A program made the position numbers and the translations under genes. The notes beneath the pieces were generated by a model that saw only the letters and a program-made list of their open reading frames with translations, did no database searches and was not told the DNA's origin. Positions 6,985 to 14,121 of a stretch of 15,225 nt of DNA are shown here, piece by piece. The stretch's first letter is position 1. The number at the start of each line of letters is the position of its first letter. This DNA is from JAHQVI01 sp050330195 (GTDB lineage Bacteria > Pseudomonadota > Alphaproteobacteria > Rhizobiales > Rhodomicrobiaceae), in the NCBI GenBank assembly GCA_050330195.1, contig JBHJOB010000094.1, positions 1 through 15,225 on the forward strand, read 5' to 3'.

Positions 6985-7028
6985 TATTGCCGCCGATTAT
7001 TCGGGCAGCGGTAATATTTTTCTGTTTT
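6985..7028 (+). terminator. Rho-independent terminator of hemH
   Basis: TATTGCCGC (6985-6993) pairs with GCGGTAATA (7008-7016), nine pairs with one G-U, around a 14-base loop. It is followed by a T-rich tract (TTTTCTGTTTTT, 7017-7028). It lies 68 bases after the hemH stop. A weaker hairpin, CTGCC/GGCAG, occurs at 6919-6938. Confidence 0.72.
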
Positions 7029-7116
7029 TCCGTGTGCCAATAAATCAATATTCAGCTTTTTTTCAGCTAACCTGCTGCCTAAATGAAGAATAGCGACATT
7101 GCAGGGAGGCACACGC

Positions 7117-8154
7117 ATGTCCGGCTTTACGATCTTTGTCCTGACGCTTCTCGTCCTCATCGTGGTGACGGTCATCGCAACCGCGAAGGTCGTTCCGCAA
7201 GGCTATAATTTCACGGTGGAGCGGCTGGGGCGTTACGTCCGCACGCTCAAGCCGGGCCTTGGCATCATCGTGCCGTTCATCGAACGCATCGGGCACAAGA
7301 TGAACATGATGGAGCAGGTGCTCGACGTTCCGACGCAGGAGGTCATCAGCAAGGACAACGCGATGGTGACGGTCGATGCGGTCGCCTTCTATCAGGTCAT
7401 CGACGCCCCGCAGGCCGCTTACGAAGTCCGTGACCTCGAACAGGCCATGCTCAATCTGACCATGACCAATATTCGTACCGTCATGGGCTCCCTCGACCTC
7501 GACGAAGCGCTCTCGAAGCGCAATGAAATCAACACGCAGCTCCTTCACATTGTTGATGAGGCGACCAATCCGTGGGGCGTGAAAATTACCCGCATCGAGA
7601 TCAAGGACATCGAGCCGCCCGCCGATCTCGTCGAGGCGATGGGACGGCAGATGAAGGCGGAACGTCTGAAGCGCGCCTCGATCCTCGAAGCGGAAGGCGC
7701 ACGCCAGGCGGAAATCCTGCGCGCGGAAGGCGACAAGCAGGCGCAGGTCCTGTCCGCCGAGGGCCGCAAGGAAGCCGCGTTCCGCGATGCCGAAGCCCGC
7801 GAGCGTGCGGCGGAAGCGGAAGCGCGGGCGACCCAATTCGTCAGCGACGCCATCGCGGCGGGCAACATCCACGCCATCAACTACTTCATCGCCAATAATT
7901 ATGTCGGCGCTCTGAAGGAACTGGCCAAGTCGCCGAACCAGAAAGTGCTGATGATCCCTGTCGACGCCGCCAGCGTGATCGGCTCCATCGCCGGCATCAC
8001 CGAAATCACGCGCGAAGCGTTCGGCGGAGGCAGTGGCGGAGGCGGCAACAGTGGCGGCGGAGGCAGCGGCACGGGCGGGACCAGCGAGGCGGCGGCAACG
8101 GGACCGAAGAGCGCATCGCCGTCCGTACGCTCGGTGCCATCGGTCCGGTCGTAA
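7117..8154 (+). CDS. qmcA: SPFH/Band 7 stomatin-like membrane protein
   Basis: Inner-membrane protein of the stomatin/prohibitin/flotillin family, close to E. coli QmcA. Such proteins form large ring assemblies and work with NfeD partners in membrane protein quality control and microdomain organisation. It has 345 residues. One N-terminal membrane segment (about 3-22) is followed by the SPFH domain (about 25-185, with VPQGYNFTVERLGRYVRTL, then KPGLGIIVPFIE). A long Ala/Glu/Arg coiled coil (about 178-245) carries repeated AEG units. A hydrophobic segment around 247-290 follows, including PVDAASVIGSIAGI. After residue 302 comes a low-complexity tail rich in Gly and Ser ending SVRSVPSVRS, about 40 residues longer than the E. 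coli protein. The ATG at 7117 has AGGGAGG seven bases upstream. The partner gene nfeD follows after 30 bases. Confidence 0.93.
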   Translation: MSGFTIFVLTLLVLIVVTVIATAKVVPQGYNFTVERLGRYVRTLKPGLGIIVPFIERIGHKMNMMEQVLDVPTQEVISKDNAMVTVDAVAFYQVIDAPQAAYEVRDLEQAMLNLTMTNIRTVMGSLDLDEALSKRNEINTQLLHIVDEATNPWGVKITRIEIKDIEPPADLVEAMGRQMKAERLKRASILEAEGARQAEILRAEGDKQAQVLSAEGRKEAAFRDAEARERAAEAEARATQFVSDAIAAGNIHAINYFIANNYVGALKELAKSPNQKVLMIPVDAASVIGSIAGITEITREAFGGGSGGGGNSGGGGSGTGGTSEAAATGPKSASPSVRSVPSVRS

Positions 8155-8184
8155 CCGCGCCGCGCGCAAGAGGGGGAACAGCAT

Positions 8185-8643
8185 ATGGAAAATATCATCC
8201 GATTTTTTGCGGCGGAACCGGGATGGGTCTGGCTGATCATCGCGGCGGCGCTGTTTACGCTCGATGTTCTGGCACCGGGTTTCTTCATGCTCTGGTTCGG
8301 CGTTGCGGCGATGGCGGTGGGATTGCTGGTTTTCGCAGTGCCGCTCGATGCCACCTGGCAGATCGTTGCATTTTGTGTGGCCTCGGTCATTTCACTGATG
8401 ATCGCGCGGCTGCTCTGGGGCGGCAAGCGCGGCGACGTCAGCGACAAGCCGCTGCTCAATGAACGCGCCCGCCAGCTTGTCGGCCGCACATTCGTTCTTG
8501 CAACGGCCATCCGGGGCGGACGGGGGCGGGTCATAGCGGGAGATGGCATGTGGAGCGTGCGCGGTCCCGATCTGCCGGAGGGCACTCTTGTCCGCGTGAC
8601 GGGGGCGGACGGCACCGAGCTGGTGGTCGAACCGGCCGATTAG
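8185..8643 (+). CDS. NfeD family membrane protein, short form
   Basis: Partner of the stomatin-like protein encoded just upstream. A 152-residue NfeD of the short type, lacking the ClpP-like serine protease domain of long NfeD proteins. Membrane segments are visible at about 14-33, 35-53 and 58-76, ending before GGKRGDVSDKPLLNERA. The C-terminal part (about 95-150) is the OB-fold domain, with LVGRTFVLATAIRGG, then RGRVIAGDGMWSVRG and a final LVVEPAD. AGGGGG lies eight bases before the ATG at 8185. The two genes almost certainly form one transcription unit, since their pairing is conserved across bacteria and the gap is 30 bases. Interaction of the OB domain with SPFH assemblies is family knowledge. 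A repeat element follows the stop directly. Confidence 0.92.
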   Translation: MENIIRFFAAEPGWVWLIIAAALFTLDVLAPGFFMLWFGVAAMAVGLLVFAVPLDATWQIVAFCVASVISLMIARLLWGGKRGDVSDKPLLNERARQLVGRTFVLATAIRGGRGRVIAGDGMWSVRGPDLPEGTLVRVTGADGTELVVEPAD

Positions 8644-8761
8644 GCGAGATCCGACAAAACGGACACCATGCCCGCCTTCGCGTCGACAAGCTTTTCAGGG
8701 AAATCGAGCTTGAAGCAAACAGATTCAGGTCAGTCGTTTCATTAAGAAATTATCCTGATCT
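8642..8761. repeat. Palindromic repeat element, copy B
   Basis: Begins right after the nfeD coding region with GCGAGATCCGACAAAA, matching copy A. It contains the same 18 bases CGAGCTTGAAGCAAACAG (8705-8722) and ends in a less perfect stem-loop at 8721-8761. In that stem AGAT and CAGG pair with CCTG and ATCT, with a T bulge, and TTTC pairs with GAAA around the five-base loop ATTAA. It carries about 23 more bases than copy A between the shared blocks and the stem is degraded, so it looks like an older copy. It occupies the nfeD to aldehyde dehydrogenase gap. Confidence 0.65.
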
Positions 8762-8856
8762 GGCCATTCGGCTTCACGCATATTTCGGTTATGATCGCCC
8801 CTCAACGGAAACGCACGAGAAGCAGAGGGGCGGGCGCGAACCGGCTCGCATATTTC

Positions 8857-10380
8857 ATGACCATCCATCCCGGATTTATCGCGCCGGATCTCACCGATCC
8901 GCGCCTCAGGAACCGGCCTGCCTGCAAGATGCTGATTGACGGCGCATCCGTCGATGCCGCCTCGGGCCGGACGATCGAACGGGTCAGTCCGGGGCATGCG
9001 GGCGCGATTGTCGGCGCCTGGCCCGAAGGGAGCCGGCAGGATACGGAGACGGCGATAGCGGCGGCGCGGCGAGCTTTCGATGCAGGGCCCTGGCCGCGCA
9101 TGTCCGGCGCGGAGCGCTCGCGGTTCATGTTCAAGGTGGCGGAGTTGATCCTCGCCAATGTCGAGGAGCTTGCCTTGAGCGAATGTCTGGAAGTCGGCAA
9201 GCCCATCGCCCAGGCGCGCGGCGAGATCACCTTCTGCGCCGATCTGTGGTCCTATGCCGCCGGGCAGGCGCGGGCGCTCGAAGGCCAGTCGCACAATAAT
9301 ATCGGCGATGATCGCCTCGGCCTCGTGCTGCGCGAGCCCGTCGGTGTCGTGGGTATCATAACCCCGTGGAATTTCCCCTTCATCATCGCTTGCGAGCGTG
9401 TGCCGTGGGCGATCGGCGCCGGTTGCACGGTCGTGCTCAAGCCGTCCGAATTCACCTCCGGCACCTCGATCCGGCTCGCCGAACTGGCGCGCGAGGCCGG
9501 CATCCCCGATGGCGTCGTCAACGTGGTGACGGGCTACGGCGACCCGGCCGGACAGACACTCGCAGAAGATCCGCGCACGGACATGGTCGCCTTCACCGGC
9601 TCGGTGCGCGTCGGCACGAAGCTGGGCGAGATCGCCGCGAGAAGCGTGAAGCGCGTCGGGCTGGAGCTGGGCGGCAAGGGCCCGCAGATCGTATTTGCAG
9701 ATGCGGATCTGGACGCGGCCGCCGATGGCGTCGCCTATGGTGTTTATCACAACGCCGGACAGTGTTGCATCTCCGGCAGCCGCCTGCTGGTTCAGGAGGA
9801 GATCCGCGAGGCGCTGCTGGAGCGGGTTCTCGATATCTCGCGCAAGGTCAAGTTCGGCGACCCGCTGAACGAGGCGACGAAAATCGGCGCCATGATCTCG
9901 GAGGCCCACACCGGAAAGGTCGCCTCATATGTCGAGGCGGGCAAGGCGGACGGAGCCACGCTGCTGACGGGCGGCGAACAGGTCGGGGCGGGGCAGGGGC
10001 TGTATTATGCGCCGACCGTGTTCGATGACGTGCGGGCGGAGATGTCCATCGCGCGGGAGGAGATATTCGGCCCCGTGCTCTCCACGATCAGCTTCCGGAC
10101 GGCCGACGAAGCCGTGGCGCTGGCGAATGCGTCCGAATACGGTCTTTCAGCGAGCGTATGGTCAACCAGTCTGGAAAATGCGCTCCAGAGCATCCGCCGT
10201 ATCCGCGCGGGGCGCTGCTGGATCAACAGCGTCATCGACGGGACGCCGGAACTGCCGATCGGAGGCTACAAGAAAAGCGGACTTGGCCGTGAGCTGGGAC
10301 GCTATGGTTTCGACGAATATTCCCAGTTCAAAGGCATTCATGTCACGCTGGGGCGCCCGGAGGCCTGGTTCAAAGCATAG
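8857..10380 (+). CDS. NAD(P)-dependent aldehyde dehydrogenase
   Basis: Oxidises an aldehyde to the acid with NAD(P)+ in the cytoplasm. It is most like the betaine-aldehyde/aminoaldehyde type of the superfamily, but the substrate cannot be fixed. The 507-residue chain has all the key parts. These are PWNFPF (170-175) and Lys195 in VVLKPSE for cofactor binding, FTGS (246-249), the general base Glu270 in GLELGGKGP, and the catalytic Cys304 in NAGQCC. EIFGP follows (402-406, with Glu402), and the C-terminus is of family type (SGLGRELG, then YSQFKGI). The start is uncertain: the ATG at 8857 gives the usual N-terminus but has no good ribosome binding site. The frame is open to an ATG at 8791 that would add 22 basic residues. 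Downstream is a small basic protein on the same strand. No operon partner reveals the pathway. Confidence 0.93.
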   Translation: MTIHPGFIAPDLTDPRLRNRPACKMLIDGASVDAASGRTIERVSPGHAGAIVGAWPEGSRQDTETAIAAARRAFDAGPWPRMSGAERSRFMFKVAELILANVEELALSECLEVGKPIAQARGEITFCADLWSYAAGQARALEGQSHNNIGDDRLGLVLREPVGVVGIITPWNFPFIIACERVPWAIGAGCTVVLKPSEFTSGTSIRLAELAREAGIPDGVVNVVTGYGDPAGQTLAEDPRTDMVAFTGSVRVGTKLGEIAARSVKRVGLELGGKGPQIVFADADLDAAADGVAYGVYHNAGQCCISGSRLLVQEEIREALLERVLDISRKVKFGDPLNEATKIGAMISEAHTGKVASYVEAGKADGATLLTGGEQVGAGQGLYYAPTVFDDVRAEMSIAREEIFGPVLSTISFRTADEAVALANASEYGLSASVWSTSLENALQSIRRIRAGRCWINSVIDGTPELPIGGYKKSGLGRELGRYGFDEYSQFKGIHVTLGRPEAWFKA

Positions 10381-10478
10381 GCTGAAGACAAAGGGAATCT
10401 ATTCTTCCGTCAGCATCATGCCCGGCGCTGCAACTTCGTCGCGAATCTGTCACAGTTTGCCGCACTGCTAATAACTGG

Positions 10479-10802
10479 ATGAGCGGAACAATGGGCAGAA
10501 GCTTTGATCGTGGCGGGCAAAACCGTAAGGAAAAGGAACGGGGCAAGAGGCGCGCATACAGGCAGGCGGAACGCGACCGGGAGGCGCGCGAAGCCGTGAT
10601 GCAGGCAAAACGCACGGCAAGTTCGGCGGAGTTCGCCAAACGGCGCAGGCCACCGCGTCTGACGCCTGCCGTTCCGGTCATGGTCGCTCAGGCGCAGCCG
10701 CAGGCGAGGCCGATGGAGCCGTCAATACCGCCTGCGCGCGAGCACAAGCGGCCCGGTTTCCTTTCGCAGGTCATTGGACGCTTCTTCAAGAAATCGGCGT
10801 GA
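10479..10802 (+). CDS. Small highly basic protein of unknown function
   Basis: A 107-residue protein I do not recognise. Residues about 15-50 are a strongly charged helix-like stretch rich in Lys, Arg and Glu (RKEKERGKRRAYRQAERD and beyond). The middle (about 56-92) is Pro/Ala/Gln-rich with RRPPRLTP and VAQAQPQARP. The C-terminus GFLSQVIGRFFKKSA could form an amphipathic helix with a basic face. It has no signal peptide, cysteine pair or known motif. A second ATG at 10491 has GAGCGGA just upstream and may be the true start (103 residues); the ATG at 10479 has no clear ribosome binding site. A strong hairpin directly follows the stop, supporting a real transcript end. Nucleic-acid or membrane binding would fit the composition but is not shown. 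It could also be a chance frame, though codon use resembles its neighbours. Confidence 0.6.
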   Translation: MSGTMGRSFDRGGQNRKEKERGKRRAYRQAERDREAREAVMQAKRTASSAEFAKRRRPPRLTPAVPVMVAQAQPQARPMEPSIPPAREHKRPGFLSQVIGRFFKKSA

Positions 10803-10820
10803 AACCCTGATCCGAAACCG

Positions 10821-10860
10821 GAAGCGGGCGCCCCGCAAAGAGCGCCCGCTTCTCCTTCCC
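10821..10860 (+). terminator. Intrinsic terminator after the small basic protein gene
   Basis: GAAGCGGGCGC (10821-10831) pairs perfectly with GCGCCCGCTTC (10842-10852), eleven pairs around a ten-base loop, 18 bases after the stop codon. It is followed by a pyrimidine-rich TCCTTCCC, not a clean T-tract. The palindrome could serve the opposite strand as well. Confidence 0.62.
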
Positions 10861-10866
10861 GCATAT

Positions 10867-10890
10867 CCCCCGGTTGACGAGAACCGGGGG
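10867..10890. terminator. GC-rich hairpin, probable terminator for the convergent operon
   Basis: CCCCCGGTT (10867-10875) pairs with AACCGGGGG (10882-10890), nine perfect pairs around a six-base loop. It lies about 60 bases beyond the stop of the leftward sugar-binding protein gene and 15 bases after the previous hairpin. No T-run follows on either strand. Confidence 0.42.
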
Positions 10891-10905
10891 AAAGCAGATC
10901 AATGC

Positions 10906-10942
10906 GGATCAGGATCGTTTCGGTGTGAAATGATCCTGATCC
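10906..10942. repeat. Palindromic repeat element, copy C (stem-loop core)
   Basis: A near-perfect 16-pair stem: GGATCAGGATC, one G-T wobble, and TTTC (left) against GAAA and GATCCTGATCC (right), with the five-base loop GGTGT. It has the same size, loop length and TTTC/GAAA inner clamp as copies A and B. The leading block with CGAGCTTGAAGC is absent. It lies seven bases from the stop of the leftward binding-protein gene. Confidence 0.7.
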
Positions 10943-10948
10943 AAGGGC

Positions 10949-12085
10949 TTACTGACCGCCCCAGCGCTTCGGATAATCCGGCATCTCCTCGCAGCCGCAC
11001 ATGGCGTAGTGCAGCGGCGGCATCTTGTCGTTGATGTACTGATCCAGATTCTCGCTCGTGATGGCAGGCTGTGGCAGGTTCCATTCCGGACCCGGCACGG
11101 GCTCGCCGGCGAGGATCTTCTCGGCCGCGATGATCGGCGTGCGCCACTGATAGGTCGGATAGGTCGGCGCGATGGCCGTCAGCCCCATTTCCTTCCATTT
11201 CTGCAGGAAGTCCTGCTGGTCTTCTCCGGTGATGACCGGAACGTCCATCCCCGCATCCTCGAAGGCCTCGATCGCGGCCACCGCGGTTGCCCCCGCATCC
11301 ATCCAGACCGCATCGAGCTTGCCGACGCGCTGAATGTAATCCTCGACAATGGATTTCGTCTTGGCGCGGTCGCCGTCAGTGAACTCGGCGCCGACGATTT
11401 CGAGGCCGGCTTCCTCAAGAATGCGCTTGGCGGAGGAGTAGCGCGTCTCCAGCACGTCCACGCCGGGCAGAATGCGCAGCATCAGCACCTTGCCGCCTTT
11501 TTCCGCATTGTCGGCGATGAACTGGGCCGACTGGATGCCGAAGCCGTAGCCGCCGACCGGCTTGATGAAGGTTACCGGGCACTGCGTGTTGACGCCGCGG
11601 TCGAAGACGATGACCGGAAGCTGCTGGCAGGCCTTCTCGACAGCAGGCGTCAGCGCCGCGGTGGTGTTGGGCGATACGATCAGGACGTCGCAATTGCCGC
11701 CTGCGAGCAGGTCGTCGATGTCGGCGATCTGCTTGTCGTCGGAGCCTTCAGCGTCGGTGACGATGAACTCCTTGATCTTGTCGCCGAGCATGTCGACCTG
11801 GGCCTGCATCACGGTCCAGCCGACGACGCGCCATGGATTGTTGACGCCCGCATTGGAAAAGCAGACCGTGTGTGGACCGTCCTTCTTGTACTTGGCCGTG
11901 TCGGCCATCTGATCGCCGTAATGCTGCAGCCAGGGCTCGCCTTCCGGCCCGTTCGCCGTCGCAGTGAGCATGTCCTTCTGCTTGGCGAATTCCTGCGGAT
12001 CGTCGAAATTCGGGCTTTGCGCGTTGGCGGCGCCCATGCCGACGATGAGAGCGAGGCCTGCCGTCATGGCAGATAGTCTTTTCAT
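10949..12085 (-). CDS. CUT2-type sugar ABC transporter, periplasmic binding protein
   Basis: Periplasmic binding component of a ribose/galactofuranose-type importer (Peripla_BP_4 fold), 378 residues. The signal peptide is MKRLSAMTAG plus a hydrophobic run with cleavage after ANA (residue 22). The first lobe begins at about 70 (HTVCFSNAGVNNPWR), with Asn79, Trp85 and Arg86 in positions that usually contact the sugar. Then come DADIDDLLA-like helices and the NCDVLIVSPNTTAAL strand (131-145), FDRGVNT (161-167) and DAVWMDAGATAVAAIEAFEDAG (258-279). VITGEDQQDF (284-293) follows. The chain is some 60 residues longer than E. coli YtfQ, with an N-terminal extension (23-69) and a C-terminal CGCEEMPDYPKRWGG. 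GGGAGGA lies five bases before the ATG at 12085. It is the last gene of the leftward operon, 60 bases after permease B. The substrate is unknown. Confidence 0.9.
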   Translation of the reverse strand: MKRLSAMTAGLALIVGMGAANAQSPNFDDPQEFAKQKDMLTATANGPEGEPWLQHYGDQMADTAKYKKDGPHTVCFSNAGVNNPWRVVGWTVMQAQVDMLGDKIKEFIVTDAEGSDDKQIADIDDLLAGGNCDVLIVSPNTTAALTPAVEKACQQLPVIVFDRGVNTQCPVTFIKPVGGYGFGIQSAQFIADNAEKGGKVLMLRILPGVDVLETRYSSAKRILEEAGLEIVGAEFTDGDRAKTKSIVEDYIQRVGKLDAVWMDAGATAVAAIEAFEDAGMDVPVITGEDQQDFLQKWKEMGLTAIAPTYPTYQWRTPIIAAEKILAGEPVPGPEWNLPQPAITSENLDQYINDKMPPLHYAMCGCEEMPDYPKRWGGQ

Positions 12086-12120
12086 CAAATCCTCCCATAG
12101 ATTGCGATTTACCCGGCGCA

Positions 12121-12134
12121 CGGGGCGAGCCCCG
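12121..12134 (-). other. Short hairpin in the leader of the binding-protein gene
   Basis: CGGGG (12121-12125) pairs with CCCCG (12130-12134) around CGAG, in the 60 bases between permease B and the binding-protein gene. Hairpins at this place in import operons can raise relative expression of the binding protein by protecting or processing the RNA; here that is only an inference, and the stem is short. Confidence 0.3.
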
Positions 12135-12145
12135 CATCGCCGAAT

Positions 12146-13129
12146 TCAGGCTCCGGACCGCTTCCGCCTGTACATGGCGAGAGCGACCGCGGAAATCAGT
12201 ATCAACCCCTGCACCGCATCGCGGATCGGCTTGGGCAGTCCCAGCATGTTGAGCAGGGTGAAAATGGCCTGAAGCGTCAGCGCGCCCGCGATGGAGGCGC
12301 CGACCGAGCCGCGCCCGCCCAGAAGCGCCGCGCCGCCGATGACCGCCGCCGTGATCGCCTGCAATTCATACCCCAAACCGACATCAGTGGAGACGCCCGC
12401 AAAGCCGCCGAGCAATATGCCCGCGATGACGGCGGAAACCGACGACAGGATAAAGGCGACGATGCGCACCCGCTCGACCGGCACGCCGGCAAGACTTGCC
12501 GCGCGGGGGTTATCGCCGATGGCATGGACGAGCTTCCCATAGGACGTGCGGTGCATCAGCCACCAGAGCAGCCCGCCGGTCACGACCAGCACGATGAGCG
12601 CAATCGGCAAAATCTCGATAAGGGGCACATCGCGGATCTGCGCACGCCCGAAATAGCGGAAACTGTCAGGCAGGTAGCCTCGCGGAGAACCGCCGGACCA
12701 TGTCAGCGCCACGCCGTTCAGCGTGATCATCATGCCGAGCGTGGCGATGATCGAGGGCACTTTCAGATAGGAAACCACGCAGCCGTTGATCAGCCCCACG
12801 AGGACGCCCATCGCCAGCATCAGCGGGATGACCCACATGGCGGCGTCCGGATCGCCATCGATGAGGATCGAGCTGCCGATGACGGTCAGCGTGATGGTCG
12901 AGCCGACGGAGAGATCGAAGCCGCCCGAGGTGATCACGTAGACCTGTCCGGCGGCGAGAATGGCGAGCGGTGCGGCGCGCCTGAGGAAGTTCATGTAGCC
13001 GGCCGGCTCAAGGAAGAAGGGCGAGATGAATGCAATAGCCGCCAGCAGCAGCAGCAGCACGATGTAAACCGGATTGATCGAGAAGCGCGCCGCCGCCGTT
13101 CGGCCCTGTTTGACCGCGATGTCGCTCAT
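12146..13129 (-). CDS. CUT2 sugar ABC transporter permease B (RbsC-like)
   Basis: Inner-membrane permease of the BPD_transp_2 family, 327 residues, with about eight to ten hydrophobic segments. Family landmarks are GQVYVITSGGFDLSVGS (the conserved FDLSVGS turn near residue 70-77) and VPSIIATLGMM (about 124-134). YGKLVHAIGDNPRAASLAGVPV follows (the cytoplasmic loop that touches the ATPase). Near the C-terminus is GGAALLGGRGSVGASIAGA. It is a paralogue of the next gene upstream; the pair presumably makes a heterodimeric channel as YtfT and YjfF do in E. coli. Its ATG overlaps the stop of permease A in ATGA (13126-13129), implying coupled translation. Confidence 0.92.
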   Translation of the reverse strand: MSDIAVKQGRTAAARFSINPVYIVLLLLLAAIAFISPFFLEPAGYMNFLRRAAPLAILAAGQVYVITSGGFDLSVGSTITLTVIGSSILIDGDPDAAMWVIPLMLAMGVLVGLINGCVVSYLKVPSIIATLGMMITLNGVALTWSGGSPRGYLPDSFRYFGRAQIRDVPLIEILPIALIVLVVTGGLLWWLMHRTSYGKLVHAIGDNPRAASLAGVPVERVRIVAFILSSVSAVIAGILLGGFAGVSTDVGLGYELQAITAAVIGGAALLGGRGSVGASIAGALTLQAIFTLLNMLGLPKPIRDAVQGLILISAVALAMYRRKRSGA

Positions 13130-14121
13130 GCCACGATCCTCTTTGAGCGCACTGCGTAGAAGGCGACCGCCGCGACGATGATGACGCCGCGCAGGATCTG
13201 CTTTGCGAAGGCGTCCACCCCGGCAAGGTTGAAGATGGAGTCGATCAGCGAGAAGATCATCACCCCCGCGAGCGTGCCCCAGACACCGCCGCGCCCGCCC
13301 GCAAGTATTGTTCCGCCGATCACGACGACCGCAATGGACTCAAGGTCATAGACGCCGTCGCGGCCGATCCACGGCGCGCCCGAACGCAGGCGGCTGGCGA
13401 GATAAAGCCCGGCGATCGCGGCGCACAGGCTGCAGATGATATGGGCCGAGATAACGACCCGGGCCGTCTTGATGCCTGCGAGCCGCGCTGCATCCGCATT
13501 GCCGCCGACGGAGTAGATGTTCGATCCAAAACGCGTAAAGCGCAGCAAGAACCACGCGGCGCATGTCAGCGCGAGGAGGAACAGCACGCTGTAAGGCACG
13601 CCCGCGACCCCGCCATAGGCAAAGACCTGAAACTCGGCCGGAACGGACCCGGCGAAATTGGTGAACGCGGTCGAGAGCAGCCCTTGCAGCAGCAGCGCCA
13701 TGCCGAGCGTGGCGATCAGCGGATTGACATGAAGCTGAGTGATGATGAGCCCGTTCAGCAGGCCGACAAATGCGCCGATGGCGAGCACCACGACGACCGC
13801 GGGCAGCATCATGGACGGATCGCCAGACATCATGTAGGAGGCCAGCACCGCCGAGACGGAAATCAGGTTGGCGACCGACAGGTCGATCGAGGCGACCAGA
13901 ATGACAAAGGTCTGTCCGATGGCGGTAACGCCGAGCGCAATCGAGCGGCCGAGCAGGCTGACAAGGTTCTCCAGCGTCAGATATTGCGTCTGGTTGGTGG
14001 CCACGGCGATGCCGGCATAGATCGAGAACGCCCCGGCCAGCAGGATGATCGGCGCGATGCGCTCCAGCCTGAAGGCGCCGGACGGGGCAGGGGAGCTTGC
14101 CGGAACGCTTGCGGTGCTCAT
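13126..14121 (-). CDS. CUT2 sugar ABC transporter permease A (RbsC-like)
   Basis: Second inner-membrane permease of the importer, 331 residues, BPD_transp_2 family. It carries the same landmarks as permease B. These are GQTFVILVASIDLSVANL (the SIDLSV turn near residue 78-83), VNPLIATLGMALLLQGL, FGSNIYSVGGNADAARLAGI (ATPase-contact loop), and GGTILAGGRGGVWGTLAGV near the C-terminus. The start is the ATG at 14121, which overlaps the ATPase stop in ATGA. The frame remains open for about 90 codons further upstream, but there it runs through the ATPase gene in another frame and has no membrane character. Two separate permeases plus a fused two-domain ATPase is the YtfQRT-YjfF arrangement. Confidence 0.92.
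   Translation of the reverse strand: MSTASVPASSPAPSGAFRLERIAPIILLAGAFSIYAGIAVATNQTQYLTLENLVSLLGRSIALGVTAIGQTFVILVASIDLSVANLISVSAVLASYMMSGDPSMMLPAVVVVLAIGAFVGLLNGLIITQLHVNPLIATLGMALLLQGLLSTAFTNFAGSVPAEFQVFAYGGVAGVPYSVLFLLALTCAAWFLLRFTRFGSNIYSVGGNADAARLAGIKTARVVISAHIICSLCAAIAGLYLASRLRSGAPWIGRDGVYDLESIAVVVIGGTILAGGRGGVWGTLAGVMIFSLIDSIFNLAGVDAFAKQILRGVIIVAAVAFYAVRSKRIVA

Noticed and set aside
7063..8184. Minus-strand open frame of 373 codons opposite the stomatin-like gene
   Set aside because: Arg/Asp/Ala-rich composition without domains; it mirrors the SPFH gene and its repeats.
8725..9909. Minus-strand open frame of 394 codons opposite the aldehyde dehydrogenase
   Set aside because: The aldehyde dehydrogenase on the plus strand has all catalytic motifs; the opposite frame has none.
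11009..12076. Plus-strand open frame of 355 codons opposite the sugar-binding protein
   Set aside because: The minus-strand protein has a signal peptide, ribosome binding site and full fold; the plus frame is a shadow.
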